A stretch of DNA of 64,000 nucleotides from an uncultured Candidatus Melainabacteria bacterium. GTDB taxonomy: Bacteria; Cyanobacteriota; Vampirovibrionia; Gastranaerophilales; Gastranaerophilaceae. A program made the position numbers and the translations under genes. A model generated the notes under the pieces. The model searched no databases, was not told the DNA's origin, and saw only the letters and a program-made list of their open reading frames with translations. How positions within the stretch are numbered: position 1 is the stretch's first letter; every line of letters begins with the position of its first letter. The stretch covers positions 124,001 to 188,000 of the forward strand of contig CANARY010000002.1 of assembly GCA_947364235.1 (NCBI GenBank), written 5' to 3'. This document shows, one piece after another, positions 17,708 through 26,280 of the stretch.

Positions 17708-18564
17708 TGTCAAATGAAGAAGAATTAAGACGTCCGAGATATCGTGAAAACAGACGTTTACAGCAAGCAAAAATGCAAAGGCAGGTGCGTAAATCACAGA
17801 GAAGATTAAACCAGCTGCGTTCGCTTTTACGCTTGTTTATAACTTTGTTTTTAGTTGCTCTGGGGCTTCTTGTTCTTAAGATGCCTCAATGGAGGCTGCA
17901 TACCAATGCGTTTGATGGTTTAAATAGTCAGGCGCTGGAAATTGTGAATAATAGAATTGTGCCTTCGCAAAAAATTCTTTCTGCTCTTAGAAGGAATCAA
18001 GTTTGTACAAAACCAATTTTTCTTGTAAAAACTGATAACCTTAAAAAAAGTATTATTCAGCTTGAGCCTGTAAGTGATGTTTATATAAGGCGTTTTTGGT
18101 TTCCGGCAAGGCTCCAGATTATTATAATTGAAAGAACTCCGCTGATTACGATTTCTCCGGATATTAATGTCGAGCCGATTGCGTTTTTTTCTGCTGACGG
18201 TAAGCTCATAGGCCGTGATTATATGCCTTTAAGTCCTGATTTTAAAACTGTTAAAGTTATTACTTACGGAAGCGGTGATGATTATAGAAGCTGGGATAGG
18301 AATAAAGTCAATAACTTCAAGAAACTTGCTTCAATGGTAGAGATGGAGTCAGGTGAAGAAGTAGAATACATTGATTACAGAAATCCTAAAGATGTTTACG
18401 TAAAAATTCCTACTGTTAATATAAGGCTTGGAAGCTTTAATGCAGGAACTTATGATAAGATTTCCAGAATTCCGTCTTTGATTCCTCAGGTTAAGATGCT
18501 TAATAAAAAAGTGAAGTACATCGATTTAAGGTGGGATACAAATTATATTAAGTTGGATGAATAA
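17707..18564 (+). CDS. ftsQ: cell division protein FtsQ/DivIB-like
   Basis: Bitopic divisome protein, 285 residues. A very basic cytoplasmic N-terminus (residues 1-38, Arg/Gln-rich) precedes one transmembrane helix (about 42-60, LFITLFLVALGLLVLKM) and an extracytoplasmic POTRA/FtsQ domain with YIRRFWFPARLQIIIIERTPLI, the typical ERxP pattern. The C-terminal part (YIDLRW) matches the beta-domain end. Overlap of one base with both ddl and hemW and its place after ddl are the classical dcw-cluster position. Confidence 0.88.
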   Translation: MSNEEELRRPRYRENRRLQQAKMQRQVRKSQRRLNQLRSLLRLFITLFLVALGLLVLKMPQWRLHTNAFDGLNSQALEIVNNRIVPSQKILSALRRNQVCTKPIFLVKTDNLKKSIIQLEPVSDVYIRRFWFPARLQIIIIERTPLITISPDINVEPIAFFSADGKLIGRDYMPLSPDFKTVKVITYGSGDDYRSWDRNKVNNFKKLASMVEMESGEEVEYIDYRNPKDVYVKIPTVNIRLGSFNAGTYDKISRIPSLIPQVKMLNKKVKYIDLRWDTNYIKLDE

Positions 18565-19643
18565 TGCCGGCAAACGCTTATATCCATATACCATTTTGTA
18601 AATCAAAATGCAAATATTGTTCTTTTGTATCTTTTAACCGCCTTGAGCTGATGACTGGATACGTTTTTGCACTTCTAAAAGATATCTCAGAAAATTATCA
18701 GGGTGAGAATATAAAGACTTTATACTTTGGAGGCGGAACACCTTCTCTGCTCCAGCTTGAGCTTTTAAAGAAAATTGTTAAGCAGTTTAGACTTGCTGAA
18801 GATTATGAATTTACAATGGAAATTAACCCTGATGACGGGGATTTAAATTATTTAAAACAGCTGCGTGCTCTTGGTGTAAATCGTTTGAGTATCGGCTCTC
18901 AAACTTTTGATGATGATATTTTGAAATTAATAGGGCGCAGGCATAATTCTTCGCAAATCATTGAAACAGTTCATCTGGCAAAAGAAGCAGGATTTGATAA
19001 TATAAGTGTTGATTTGATATACGGGCTTCCGACTCAGTCGCTTGAGGGGCTGAAAAAGGATTTAGACAGGTTTTTAAGCTTAGATATTCAGCATATTTCA
19101 ACATATGGGTTGAAAATAGAGGAAAATTGTTTCTGGTCAAAAGAACCCCCAAAAGATTTACCATCTGAGGATTTACAAGCTGATATGTACGAGGAGGTAG
19201 ATAATACTTTAGAAAATGCAGGCTTTTACCGGTATGAAGTCAGTAATTTTGCGAAAAAAGGGTTTGAGTCAAGGCATAACTTAAACTACTGGGATAACAA
19301 TGAATACTATGGTTTTGGAGCCGCAGCGCACGGCTATTCTGACGGGATAAGATATTCAAATTTTACTAACTTAGAAGATTATATGGCAAAGCCTCATATT
19401 CACGAGTTTGGTCATACACTTAATGAACAAGAAAAACTGGAAGAAGAAATTTTCTTAGGGTTTAGGAAGCGTTCAGGGGTAAATATTAAATGCATTAACC
19501 AAAAATTTGGCATTGATTTTGAAAATAAATATAAAGAAGTTCTTAGCAAATATTCTGATTACATAGAAAAAGCACCTTCAGGTTATACTTTAAACCTCAA
19601 AGGTGTTCTTATTAGTAATCTTATTTTATCGGAGTTTTTGTAA
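18564..19643 (+). CDS. hemW: radical SAM heme chaperone HemW-like
   Basis: Radical-SAM protein of the HemN/HemW family, 359 residues. The cluster motif is IHIPFCKSKCKYCSF. It lacks the extra Cys seen in true coproporphyrinogen oxidase HemN (CxxxCxxCxC), pointing to HemW, which inserts heme into proteins. LYFGGGTPSLL, GVNRLSIGSQTF, SVDLIYGLP and FGAAAHGY are family motifs. It overlaps ftsQ by one base (TAATG); no heme-pathway gene is nearby. Confidence 0.9.
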   Translation: MPANAYIHIPFCKSKCKYCSFVSFNRLELMTGYVFALLKDISENYQGENIKTLYFGGGTPSLLQLELLKKIVKQFRLAEDYEFTMEINPDDGDLNYLKQLRALGVNRLSIGSQTFDDDILKLIGRRHNSSQIIETVHLAKEAGFDNISVDLIYGLPTQSLEGLKKDLDRFLSLDIQHISTYGLKIEENCFWSKEPPKDLPSEDLQADMYEEVDNTLENAGFYRYEVSNFAKKGFESRHNLNYWDNNEYYGFGAAAHGYSDGIRYSNFTNLEDYMAKPHIHEFGHTLNEQEKLEEEIFLGFRKRSGVNIKCINQKFGIDFENKYKEVLSKYSDYIEKAPSGYTLNLKGVLISNLILSEFL

Positions 19644-19666
19644 GTACATTAATCTGTACTTTATCT

Positions 19667-20482
19667 TTAAATAATACTCTTTTTCAATCTTTCCGAACGG
19701 TTTTCGCTCAAAAGATTTTTAAGCTTCATTATTGCTTGAGCGTGAAGCTGTGAAATTCTTGATTCTGAAACGTTAATCGCTTCTCCGATTTCTTTCAGTG
19801 TCATGTTTTCGTGGTAGTAAAGTACCATAATTGTTCTTTCTCTTTCCGGCAGTCTTTTCAAAGCGTTCTCCAGTTCTTTTTTTACATCCTTTTCTTCCAT
19901 TTTTTCCATTGGTGATAAGTTATGTGAATCTTGGATTGTATCAATGATTTCAATATCACCTTCGGTTGAGCCTTTTTTGTCATAGATGGATGTTATTGTA
20001 GTATCGTCAGAGAGAAGCTGTTCGACTTTTTCTTTTTCAATACCCAAAAAGTTTGCAATTTCTGTATTAGTAGCAGCACGTCCAAATTGTTTCTTTAATT
20101 CTTCTTGCGCTTCTTTAACGTCTTTAATTTTTCTTCTTACGCTTCTAGGCAGAAAATCTTGTGAACGGATTTTATCAATAATATTTCCTCGAATTCTTAC
20201 AAGAGCGTAAGTTTCAAACCTTGCTCCCATTTTAGGAGTAAATTTTTCGACAGCATCAATAAGACCTTCTACGCCGTAACTTGAAATATCTTCATAAGAA
20301 AAAGTCGGAGGAAGTGCTACTTTAACACGACCTACAACATATCTTGTAAGATAAATATATTGAAGGATAAGAGCATCTCTTAATTCTTTATTTTCATGAT
20401 CATCAAAATAGCGAGCCCACATCTGGGTAAGCTCTTCATTTGTTGCTCTTTTAATTTTATTATAAGATGTATCCTGTTCCAT
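19667..20482 (-). CDS. fliA: RNA polymerase sigma factor, FliA/WhiG type
   Basis: Sigma-70 family group 3 factor, 271 residues. Region 2 is YEDISSYGVEGLIDAVEKF, region 3 includes RIRGNIIDKIRSQDFLPRS, and region 4 is TLKEIGEAINVSESRISQLHAQAI, the FliA/WhiG wording. FliA sigmas drive flagellin and late motility genes. A flagellin lies 39 kb away, but no classical sigma-28 box was found ahead of it and no motility operon is in the window. The ATG follows GAGGG. An inverted repeat GTAAC-N5-GTTAC lies about 35 bases upstream. It is convergent with hemW. Confidence 0.9.
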   Translation of the reverse strand: MEQDTSYNKIKRATNEELTQMWARYFDDHENKELRDALILQYIYLTRYVVGRVKVALPPTFSYEDISSYGVEGLIDAVEKFTPKMGARFETYALVRIRGNIIDKIRSQDFLPRSVRRKIKDVKEAQEELKKQFGRAATNTEIANFLGIEKEKVEQLLSDDTTITSIYDKKGSTEGDIEIIDTIQDSHNLSPMEKMEEKDVKKELENALKRLPERERTIMVLYYHENMTLKEIGEAINVSESRISQLHAQAIMKLKNLLSENRSERLKKSII

Positions 20483-20511
20483 CCCTCTGCCCTAAAACAT
20501 GTCTTTATACA

Positions 20512-20530
20512 TTGTAACGTTTTGTTACGA
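20512..20530. promoter_or_regulatory. GTAAC-N5-GTTAC inverted repeat upstream of fliA
   Basis: GTAAC at 20514-20518 and GTTAC at 20524-20528 form an inverted repeat about 35 bases upstream of the fliA start, overlapping a TACAAT -10-like box on the minus strand. It resembles the perfect palindrome at 37159-37178. It is a possible operator. Confidence 0.35.
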
Positions 20531-20624
20531 AATTGCTATCATATATTTGTATGAAATCTTTTAATATTTGATTCTATTTACATTTACCTGTCACTGAGAT
20601 ATTATTTATTTAAGGGAGAAAATT

Positions 20625-21659
20625 ATGAAAACACAGTTGGAAAATATTTATAACTCAGCAAAAAGTGATATTGAAAAAGCGTTAACTATAAGTGATATTG
20701 ATGAAATCAGACTTAAGTATTTGAGCCGCAAGGGCGAGTTTAACTCAATTAAAAAAGGGTTAAAAGATTTATCTGATGAAGATAAGCGTGTTGTCGGCGC
20801 GCTTGCAAACCAAATTACTCAAGATTTGGAATCTCTTCTTAAAGAAAAGCATGATGCTTTTTATCAGAAAGAGCTGAATGAAAAACTTCAAAAAGATAGA
20901 ATTGATATTACTTTGAATGGTAAATATATACCTCAGGGAAAAGTGCACCCGCTTACTTCTACTACAAATGAAATTGTAAGTATTTTCCAAAATTTAGGAT
21001 TTTCTGTAGTTGCTCCTGAGCTTTCTCCGGAAGTTGAGACTGAGTATTATAACTTTGATATGTTAAATGTTCCGAAAGATCACCCTGCAAGGGATGTTCA
21101 AGATACTTTTTATGTTAAAGATATGCCGAATGTTGTATTGAGAAGCCAGACTTCAGGGGCTCAAATTCATGTTATGGAAAATCAAAAACCGCCAATCAAA
21201 GTTATTTCTCCTGGCAGAGTTTACAGAAACGAAAATGTTAACGCTCGTAAGAACAATTTCTTCCATCAGATAGAAGGTTTGTACGTTGATAAAGACATTA
21301 CGTTTGGCGATTTAAAAGGGGTTTTAAACGAGTTTATAAGACTTTATTTTGGAGCTTCTCGCCCTACCCGTTTTAGAAGCAGCTTCTTCCCATTTACAGA
21401 GCCTTCTGCAGAAGTAGATGTTCAATGTATTATGTGTCAGGGTAAAGGCTGCAGAATATGCAGCGGAACAGGCTGGCTTGAAATTTTAGGTGCTGGTATG
21501 GTTGACGTAAATGTACTTAAAGGGGTTGGAATAGATCCTGATGTTTACTCAGGTTTTGCGTTTGGTATGGGGGTTGAAAGGCTCGCTATGCTTAAATATG
21601 CAGTTGATGATATTCGATTGTTTTTCAATAATGATAAACGGTTTTTAGAGCAATTTTAA
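20625..21659 (+). CDS. pheS: phenylalanyl-tRNA synthetase alpha subunit
   Basis: Class II synthetase alpha chain (344 residues), catalytic in the alpha2beta2 enzyme. An N-terminal coiled coil (1-80) precedes the catalytic core with HPLTSTTNEI, LRSQTSGAQIHVM, PGRVYRNENVNARKNNFFHQ and the C-terminal GFAFGMGVERLAML. A four-Cys loop CIMCQGKGCRICSG is a usual bacterial PheS insertion. Ribosome site AAGGGAG precedes the ATG. pheT does not follow; transcription ends at the terminator shared with sdaAA. No T-box was seen upstream. Confidence 0.97.
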   Translation: MKTQLENIYNSAKSDIEKALTISDIDEIRLKYLSRKGEFNSIKKGLKDLSDEDKRVVGALANQITQDLESLLKEKHDAFYQKELNEKLQKDRIDITLNGKYIPQGKVHPLTSTTNEIVSIFQNLGFSVVAPELSPEVETEYYNFDMLNVPKDHPARDVQDTFYVKDMPNVVLRSQTSGAQIHVMENQKPPIKVISPGRVYRNENVNARKNNFFHQIEGLYVDKDITFGDLKGVLNEFIRLYFGASRPTRFRSSFFPFTEPSAEVDVQCIMCQGKGCRICSGTGWLEILGAGMVDVNVLKGVGIDPDVYSGFAFGMGVERLAMLKYAVDDIRLFFNNDKRFLEQF

Positions 21660-21661
21660 AT

Positions 21662-21702
21662 AAACAAAGAAGGCGGCATCTTCGATGCCGCCTTCTTTGT
21701 TT
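21662..21702. terminator. bidirectional terminator between pheS and sdaAA
   Basis: A perfect 19-bp stem (AAACAAAGAAGGCGGCATC and its complement) with a three-base TTC loop. T-runs flank it on both strands, so it can stop both convergent transcripts. Its last bases lie just beyond the end of sdaAA at 21704. Confidence 0.93.
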
Positions 21703-21703
21703 T

Positions 21704-22582
21704 TCAATCTTTATCAAACAGCTTCTTTTCTAACTCTAATGCTGCAGGTGTTTTGGCAAGTCCGCCTTGCGCAGTTTCCTTTAGCAATGGTGACATGAGC
21801 TGTCCTGTTATTTTCAGAGTATCGACAATTTCATCTAAAGGTATTTTACTTTCTACTCCGCTTAAAGCAAGCTCTGACGCTGTAACTGCGTGAATAGCAA
21901 GAAAAGCGTTGCGTTTTATGCATGGTACTTCAACTAAACCGCATACAGGGTCGCAGGTTAAGCCTAAAATGTTTTTTAAAGCAAGTGCAGCAGAATGAAG
22001 AACTTCATTTACATTTCCTCCTCGCATTTCTGTGAGGGCTGCTGCTGCCATAGCAGAAGCTACACCGCATTCAGCCTGGCAGCCTGCTACAGCTCCTGCG
22101 AGCTGAACTTTATTTGAGACGATTAGTCCAATCATGCCGGCGGTTAAGAGTCCGTTGATTTGTAAGGTTTCAGAAAGTTTTTCTTCTTCTGCGGATGCAA
22201 TTATTACTGAAGGAACGATTCCGCAAGAGCCGGCTGTAGGACAGGCAACGATTCTGCCCATCCTTAAGTTTTCTTCTGCTGTTGCAAGAGCATATTCTGT
22301 AATTTTTTCGAATGTTCTGCCAAAAAGAGCAGGTCTTTTTTTGTATCTTTCAACAAGTTTTATGCAGTCATCTCCGCACCATTCGCTGATGGCTTTTTCC
22401 TGGGAGTTTAATCCGTGCTTTACTGCTTCTTTCATTGCAAGAAGATTTTCGAGTGTTTTAAGTCTTATTACATCAACTGCTGTATCAAGAAGGCAGGATT
22501 CTTCTTCCTGAGCAATTTCATAAATTGATTTATTTTCTTCTCTGCATCTTTTTTCAAGATCTATAAATGATAGTATTGGCAT
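21704..22582 (-). CDS. sdaAA: L-serine dehydratase, iron-sulfur, alpha subunit
   Basis: Catalytic half of the two-subunit [4Fe-4S] L-serine deaminase that turns serine into pyruvate and ammonia. The 292 residues have PTAGSCGIVPSVIIA, the cysteines in GCQAECGVASAMAA and GLTCDPVCGLVEVPC that hold the cluster, and the end GGLAKTPAALEL. It overlaps sdaAB by one base (TAATG), so coupled translation is expected. Full length. Confidence 0.96.
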   Translation of the reverse strand: MPILSFIDLEKRCREENKSIYEIAQEEESCLLDTAVDVIRLKTLENLLAMKEAVKHGLNSQEKAISEWCGDDCIKLVERYKKRPALFGRTFEKITEYALATAEENLRMGRIVACPTAGSCGIVPSVIIASAEEEKLSETLQINGLLTAGMIGLIVSNKVQLAGAVAGCQAECGVASAMAAAALTEMRGGNVNEVLHSAALALKNILGLTCDPVCGLVEVPCIKRNAFLAIHAVTASELALSGVESKIPLDEIVDTLKITGQLMSPLLKETAQGGLAKTPAALELEKKLFDKD

Positions 22583-23235
22583 TATTTTAGCTTTCTTACA
22601 TTTGTTACAAAAAATACATCTTTAATACTTCGAACTTTTTCGACAACATCTTCTCCGACTGGAATATCAAGTGCTACGTACATTGAAGCTGTTCCGCCTT
22701 TAGAACTTCTGTCACAGTGAAGAGAAGCGATATTTACATTTTGATTTTGGATAATTCCGCTTACTTTTGATATCATACCTGGACGATCTTTGTACATTAA
22801 AAGAAGTGTGTCGTATGTCCCATCAATATCAACAGAAAACCCGTTTATGCAGTTTATTCTAATTTCACCAGCGCCTACAGAGTCTCCGCAAATTGTCATT
22901 TTATCATCAAATGTTATATCGACAGAGTTTGGGTGTCTTGAAATATCTTGAGCATAGTCATAGGAATATTCAATGTGTTTGATTTTGTTGAATATATCTT
23001 TAATTATTGGATCATCAACCGGACAGCCCAGAACTCCGGCTAATAGACCTTTGTCTGTGCCGTGTCCGAAACCTGTTGTTGCAAAAGAATTGTACAGAAC
23101 AAAATGAACTTTAGAGAATTCATTTTTGTAAATATTTTTTGCCATTAACCCAAGCCTTACTGCTCCTGCTGTGTGAGAGCTGGAAGGTCCTACCATAATA
23201 GGAGAAATGACCGAGAAAAGAGATTTTTGTTCCAT
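22582..23235 (-). CDS. sdaAB: L-serine dehydratase, iron-sulfur, beta subunit
   Basis: Regulatory/structural half of the serine deaminase, 217 residues. The N-terminal SDH beta domain contains SVISPIMVGPSSSHTAGAVRL and TTGFGHGTDKGLLAG. An ACT domain (about 145-217) follows with DRPGMISKVSGIIQNQNVNIASLHCDR, likely sensing serine. It starts three bases after a receiver-domain gene and shares a base with sdaAA, forming one operon. Confidence 0.96.
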   Translation of the reverse strand: MEQKSLFSVISPIMVGPSSSHTAGAVRLGLMAKNIYKNEFSKVHFVLYNSFATTGFGHGTDKGLLAGVLGCPVDDPIIKDIFNKIKHIEYSYDYAQDISRHPNSVDITFDDKMTICGDSVGAGEIRINCINGFSVDIDGTYDTLLLMYKDRPGMISKVSGIIQNQNVNIASLHCDRSSKGGTASMYVALDIPVGEDVVEKVRSIKDVFFVTNVRKLK

Positions 23236-23238
23236 AGT

Positions 23239-23853
23239 TTAGTAATCGTCTCCGCTTTCACCTTTATCTGCATCAATATAACTTTTCATTGTTGTAACTA
23301 ATGAGTTTTGCCAGTCGCTGCTTTTTTCCAGGAAGAAATCTGCTCCGCGCATTTTGCATTGCTGTTCGATTTCTTTTCTTGGAGAAGCTGTAATTACGCC
23401 GACTGTAGTATTAACTCTGTATGAAGCTGCCATTTTTTTAAGCTCTGCAAGGAGGATAAAACCTTCTCTTTCTGTTGGAATAAATAAATCCATTACTACA
23501 TATTTGTACTTACGTTTTTTGTATTTATTAACAGCATCATAAATTTCCTGAGAGCAGTCAATATCGTAATCAAATTGAGATAATAAAACTTTCAGCTGAT
23601 AAGTTATTACACCTAAATCATCAACGATAAGTATTGCAGGACCGCCTTTAATTTCTTCATCTTCTTGTGGAATAGGGCTGATAGCTTTGCTGTACATTGG
23701 TTTTTTTGCATTATTATTAAGCTCTTTCAGGGTATCAACAATATTGATAAGCTGATTTTTTAAATCAAGAAGATTGAGTTCTTTTGGCGGTTTTGAGTTA
23801 GTTATGTTGTAAAACAATTCTAAAAACTCATTATCTAAATCAATACTTGGCAT
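23239..23853 (-). CDS. receiver-domain (REC) protein with a short N-terminal region
   Basis: A 204-residue protein. Residues 1-70 are helical and unrecognised. A response-regulator receiver domain (about 72-195) follows: acidic pair LIVDDLG, phospho-acceptor Asp in YVVMDLFIP, Ser in VITASPRK and Lys in FFLEKSSD, so the site looks functional. There is no output domain. It begins after an AGGAG site and ends three bases before sdaAB, so it is cotranscribed with serine dehydratase. No kinase is near. Why a receiver sits in this operon is unknown. Confidence 0.8.
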   Translation of the reverse strand: MPSIDLDNEFLELFYNITNSKPPKELNLLDLKNQLINIVDTLKELNNNAKKPMYSKAISPIPQEDEEIKGGPAILIVDDLGVITYQLKVLLSQFDYDIDCSQEIYDAVNKYKKRKYKYVVMDLFIPTEREGFILLAELKKMAASYRVNTTVGVITASPRKEIEQQCKMRGADFFLEKSSDWQNSLVTTMKSYIDADKGESGDDY

Positions 23854-23914
23854 GCCAGCTCCTAATTAAAATTAATACGTGAATTATATCATATTTTTCA
23901 GGAAAAAGTAAGTA

Positions 23915-23943
23915 TTCAAGTTTTATTAATTTTAGAGTATAAT
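23915..23943 (+). promoter_or_regulatory. sigma-70-like promoter, nearly leaderless
   Basis: TTCAAG (23915-23920) and TATAAT (23938-23943) are 17 bases apart. The ATG of the next gene (23952) is only eight bases after the -10 box and no ribosome site lies between, so transcription would start about at the start codon. Confidence 0.55.
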
Positions 23944-23951
23944 TTTATATT

Positions 23952-24815
23952 ATGAAGAAAAAAATACTTGTATTATTATTTGCGATATTTTTATCGCCGG
24001 CTGTAAATGCAGCAGGAAACTTTGATTTATTTAAATTGCACCTTTTTCATGATGATACAAGAGAAATTAAATCTCTTTTGAACTCTCAGGTTAAGTATGC
24101 AAATAAGACAAACTTTAATAAGTTTATATCAACTTTTTCTAATGATTATATTAATGGTGACGGGTTTGATATTGATGTTTATTCAAAGCTTGTAAAAGAT
24201 GTCTGGGACACTTATGAAAATATTGAATACGATTTGAAGATTAAAGATATTGCTATAAAAGACGATACGGCTATTGTAAAAGTTCTTGAAACTTCTTTTG
24301 CTTATATTCCTGTTTCTCAAAAACTTGACGGAATTTTAAAAAGTGAGTCTGACAGTGTTTATTATTTAAGAAAATTTAATAGCGGCTGGAAAGTTTCAAG
24401 CGACGAAGTTTTATCAGAAAGTACGACTATGCTGTATGGAGATGCTAAAGGGCTCGATTTAAAACTGACTGCTCCTGAGAAAATACAAGCAGGAGAAGAA
24501 TATACAGCGTCTTTAGAATTTACGCCTCCTGAGGATGTTATCACGATAGCTTCTATTGCAAGTGATAAGGTAGAATATCCTCAAAAACAGCCTAAAGAAG
24601 TTTTTAGAAAGTTCCCTGAAGACAATATTTTAGAACGCTTATTTATTGCTAATACAGATGAAAAAAACGAATATGTAGTTGCTTCTGTAGGGCTTACAAA
24701 AGCTGATGTAGAAGATTTGAGTATTAAATTAAGTCTGACCGGTTTCGGGTATAAAATTATCCGAGTTAATGTTGTTCCAGCTGAATATGAGGAAGAAGAT
24801 GTCAAAACAGAGTAA
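23952..24815 (+). CDS. exported NTF2-like protein, function unknown
   Basis: A 287-residue protein with a clear signal peptide (MKKKILVLLFAIFLSPAVNAA, cleavage near residue 21). Residues about 35-160 resemble an NTF2/SnoaL-like cone: helices, then strands with TAIVKVLETSFAYIPV and YYLRKFNSGWKVSS. The second half is beta-rich and ends in acidic residues. Not a recognised enzyme. lspA begins inside its last codons (17-base overlap), so the two are likely one transcript, which fits an envelope role. The signal peptide lacks a lipobox Cys. Confidence 0.7.
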   Translation: MKKKILVLLFAIFLSPAVNAAGNFDLFKLHLFHDDTREIKSLLNSQVKYANKTNFNKFISTFSNDYINGDGFDIDVYSKLVKDVWDTYENIEYDLKIKDIAIKDDTAIVKVLETSFAYIPVSQKLDGILKSESDSVYYLRKFNSGWKVSSDEVLSESTTMLYGDAKGLDLKLTAPEKIQAGEEYTASLEFTPPEDVITIASIASDKVEYPQKQPKEVFRKFPEDNILERLFIANTDEKNEYVVASVGLTKADVEDLSIKLSLTGFGYKIIRVNVVPAEYEEEDVKTE

Positions 24816-25275
24816 GATTGTATATTTTTTGATATCAACAATATTTTTTGTGTTTTTTGATTTGTTTTTCTCAAATCTTACATTAAAAAATGCAAACCTT
24901 TTTCCTGAAAACACTTTCGTGGATTTGATTTATGTTCAAAATCCCGGAGCTGCTTTCAGTATGCTTCAAAATGCTAAAATATTTTTGATATGTTTTTCTG
25001 CAGCTGCGATTCTGTGGATAATTTATTATACGATTAAACATATTGCAAAAGCTTCAAGTTTTGCAATTTTCTGGGTTTCGCTTCTTCTTGCCGGGATTTT
25101 CTGCAATATGTATGAGAGGATTGTTTTTGGATATGTAAGAGATTTCTTTAAGCTTAATTTTGTGAACTTCCCTGTGTTTAATATTTCTGATATTTTTATA
25201 AATCTAAGTGTTTTTGCTATAGTTGTAATTATTGTTAGACATAACTTTAAGAAAAGCAATGAAACTGGTAATTGA
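24799..25275 (+). CDS. lspA: lipoprotein signal peptidase
   Basis: Inner-membrane aspartyl protease that removes the signal peptide of lipoproteins. The 158 residues have four hydrophobic helices and the family motifs VQNPGAAFS, and both catalytic aspartates in GYVRDF and FNISDIF. The usual GNLIDR motif is altered to CNMYERI (Asp to Glu), which is off the catalytic pair. The ATG at 24799 has GAGGAAG in front; an open frame extends further upstream but inside the previous gene. rluD-like begins 17 bases before its end. Confidence 0.93.
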   Translation: MSKQSKIVYFLISTIFFVFFDLFFSNLTLKNANLFPENTFVDLIYVQNPGAAFSMLQNAKIFLICFSAAAILWIIYYTIKHIAKASSFAIFWVSLLLAGIFCNMYERIVFGYVRDFFKLNFVNFPVFNISDIFINLSVFAIVVIIVRHNFKKSNETGN

Positions 25276-26155
25276 TGATTTGACAAACCAAACAAGAATT
25301 GATTCTTATCTTGCAGATTACATGCAGGATTTTTCGCGTTCAAAAATTCAAAATGAAATCAAAAACGGAGCAGTTTCTGTTAACTCTAAGCTTGTAAAAC
25401 CTTCATATTTACTAAAAGAAGGCGATGTTGTTGAGTTCGTTCCTTCAAAACCTCCAAAGATTCTGCCGGAAAATATTCCTTTGGAAATTGTTTGGGAGGA
25501 TGAAAATATGCTTGTTGTAAATAAACCTTCCGGGATGCTTACTCATCCTACTACAGTTGAGATGTCTGGAACTCTTGTCAATGCACTTTTGTATAAATAT
25601 GGTGAAAACTTATCAGATTTAAACGGCGATTTTAGACGCGGAATTTTGCACAGGCTTGATAGAAATACTTCAGGGCTGTTGATGGCGGCTAAAAATAATG
25701 CTGCACATGAATATCTGGTTGAAGCGATGAAAGCGCATAAGATGACCAAAAAATACCTTGCAGTTGTAAAAGGCGTTATTGCAGAAGATAGTTTCACAAT
25801 TGATAAGCCTATCGGGCGCAGCCCTTCAAATCCTTTAAAGATGGGAGTTGTTGAAGGGGGAAAAGAAGCTGTTTCAATCATAAAAGTTTTAGAACGCTTT
25901 GAAGATGCAACTCTGGCAGAAGTTCAACTGATTACCGGCAGGACTCATCAAATAAGAGTTCATCTTTCGAGTATTGGGCATCCGGTTTATAATGACACGC
26001 TTTATGGTTTTGGTAAAATGAAAATTAAAACAGAGGAACAGGTTTTAGAGTCGTATAAACTAACATTTCCGAGGCCGTTTGACGGCGGGTTAATATCTTT
26101 GGAAATTGAACCGGATGAAAAAGTGAGTAAAGTTTTAAAAACTTTAAGAAATTAA
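25259..26155 (+). CDS. rluD: 23S rRNA pseudouridine synthase, RluD family
   Basis: Pseudouridine synthase of the RluA/RluD family, 298 residues. An N-terminal S4 domain (TRIDSYLADYMQDFSRSKIQ) is followed by VVNKPSGMLTHPT, the catalytic HRLDRNTSGLL (Asp) and GRTHQIRVHLSSIGHPV. RluD makes the pseudouridines of helix 69; which target applies here is inferred from architecture only. It overlaps lspA by 17 bases; the lspA-rluD pair is common in bacteria. Confidence 0.92.
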   Translation: MKLVIDDLTNQTRIDSYLADYMQDFSRSKIQNEIKNGAVSVNSKLVKPSYLLKEGDVVEFVPSKPPKILPENIPLEIVWEDENMLVVNKPSGMLTHPTTVEMSGTLVNALLYKYGENLSDLNGDFRRGILHRLDRNTSGLLMAAKNNAAHEYLVEAMKAHKMTKKYLAVVKGVIAEDSFTIDKPIGRSPSNPLKMGVVEGGKEAVSIIKVLERFEDATLAEVQLITGRTHQIRVHLSSIGHPVYNDTLYGFGKMKIKTEEQVLESYKLTFPRPFDGGLISLEIEPDEKVSKVLKTLRN

Positions 26156-26159
26156 CTTA

Positions 26160-26188
26160 TTGCATAAATTTTTATTCTATGTCATAAT
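26160..26188 (+). promoter_or_regulatory. sigma-70 promoter for the SNF2 helicase
   Basis: TTGCAT (26160-26165) and CATAAT (26183-26188) with 17 bases between, in the gap after the rluD-like gene. It would give an untranslated leader of about 80 bases carrying the short upstream ORF at 26212. Confidence 0.5.
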
Positions 26189-26211
26189 AAAATCAAGGTT
26201 GGGAGCCTTTG

Positions 26212-26280
26212 GTGAAAAGATTTATTTTTTGCCGTTTTTGTATTGATTACCCGGAAAGAGTGTTTCACGTTAATGAGTGA
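26212..26280 (+). CDS. possible 22-residue upstream leader ORF of the helicase
   Basis: A GTG start at 26212, seven bases after GGGAG, opens a 22-codon frame (begins VKRFIFCRFC, rich in Phe, Cys and Arg). Its TGA overlaps the helicase start (ATGAGTGA), a classical coupling arrangement. The helicase has only a distant GGAAAGAG of its own. No similarity is recognised, and it may not be translated. Confidence 0.3.
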   Translation: MKRFIFCRFCIDYPERVFHVNE

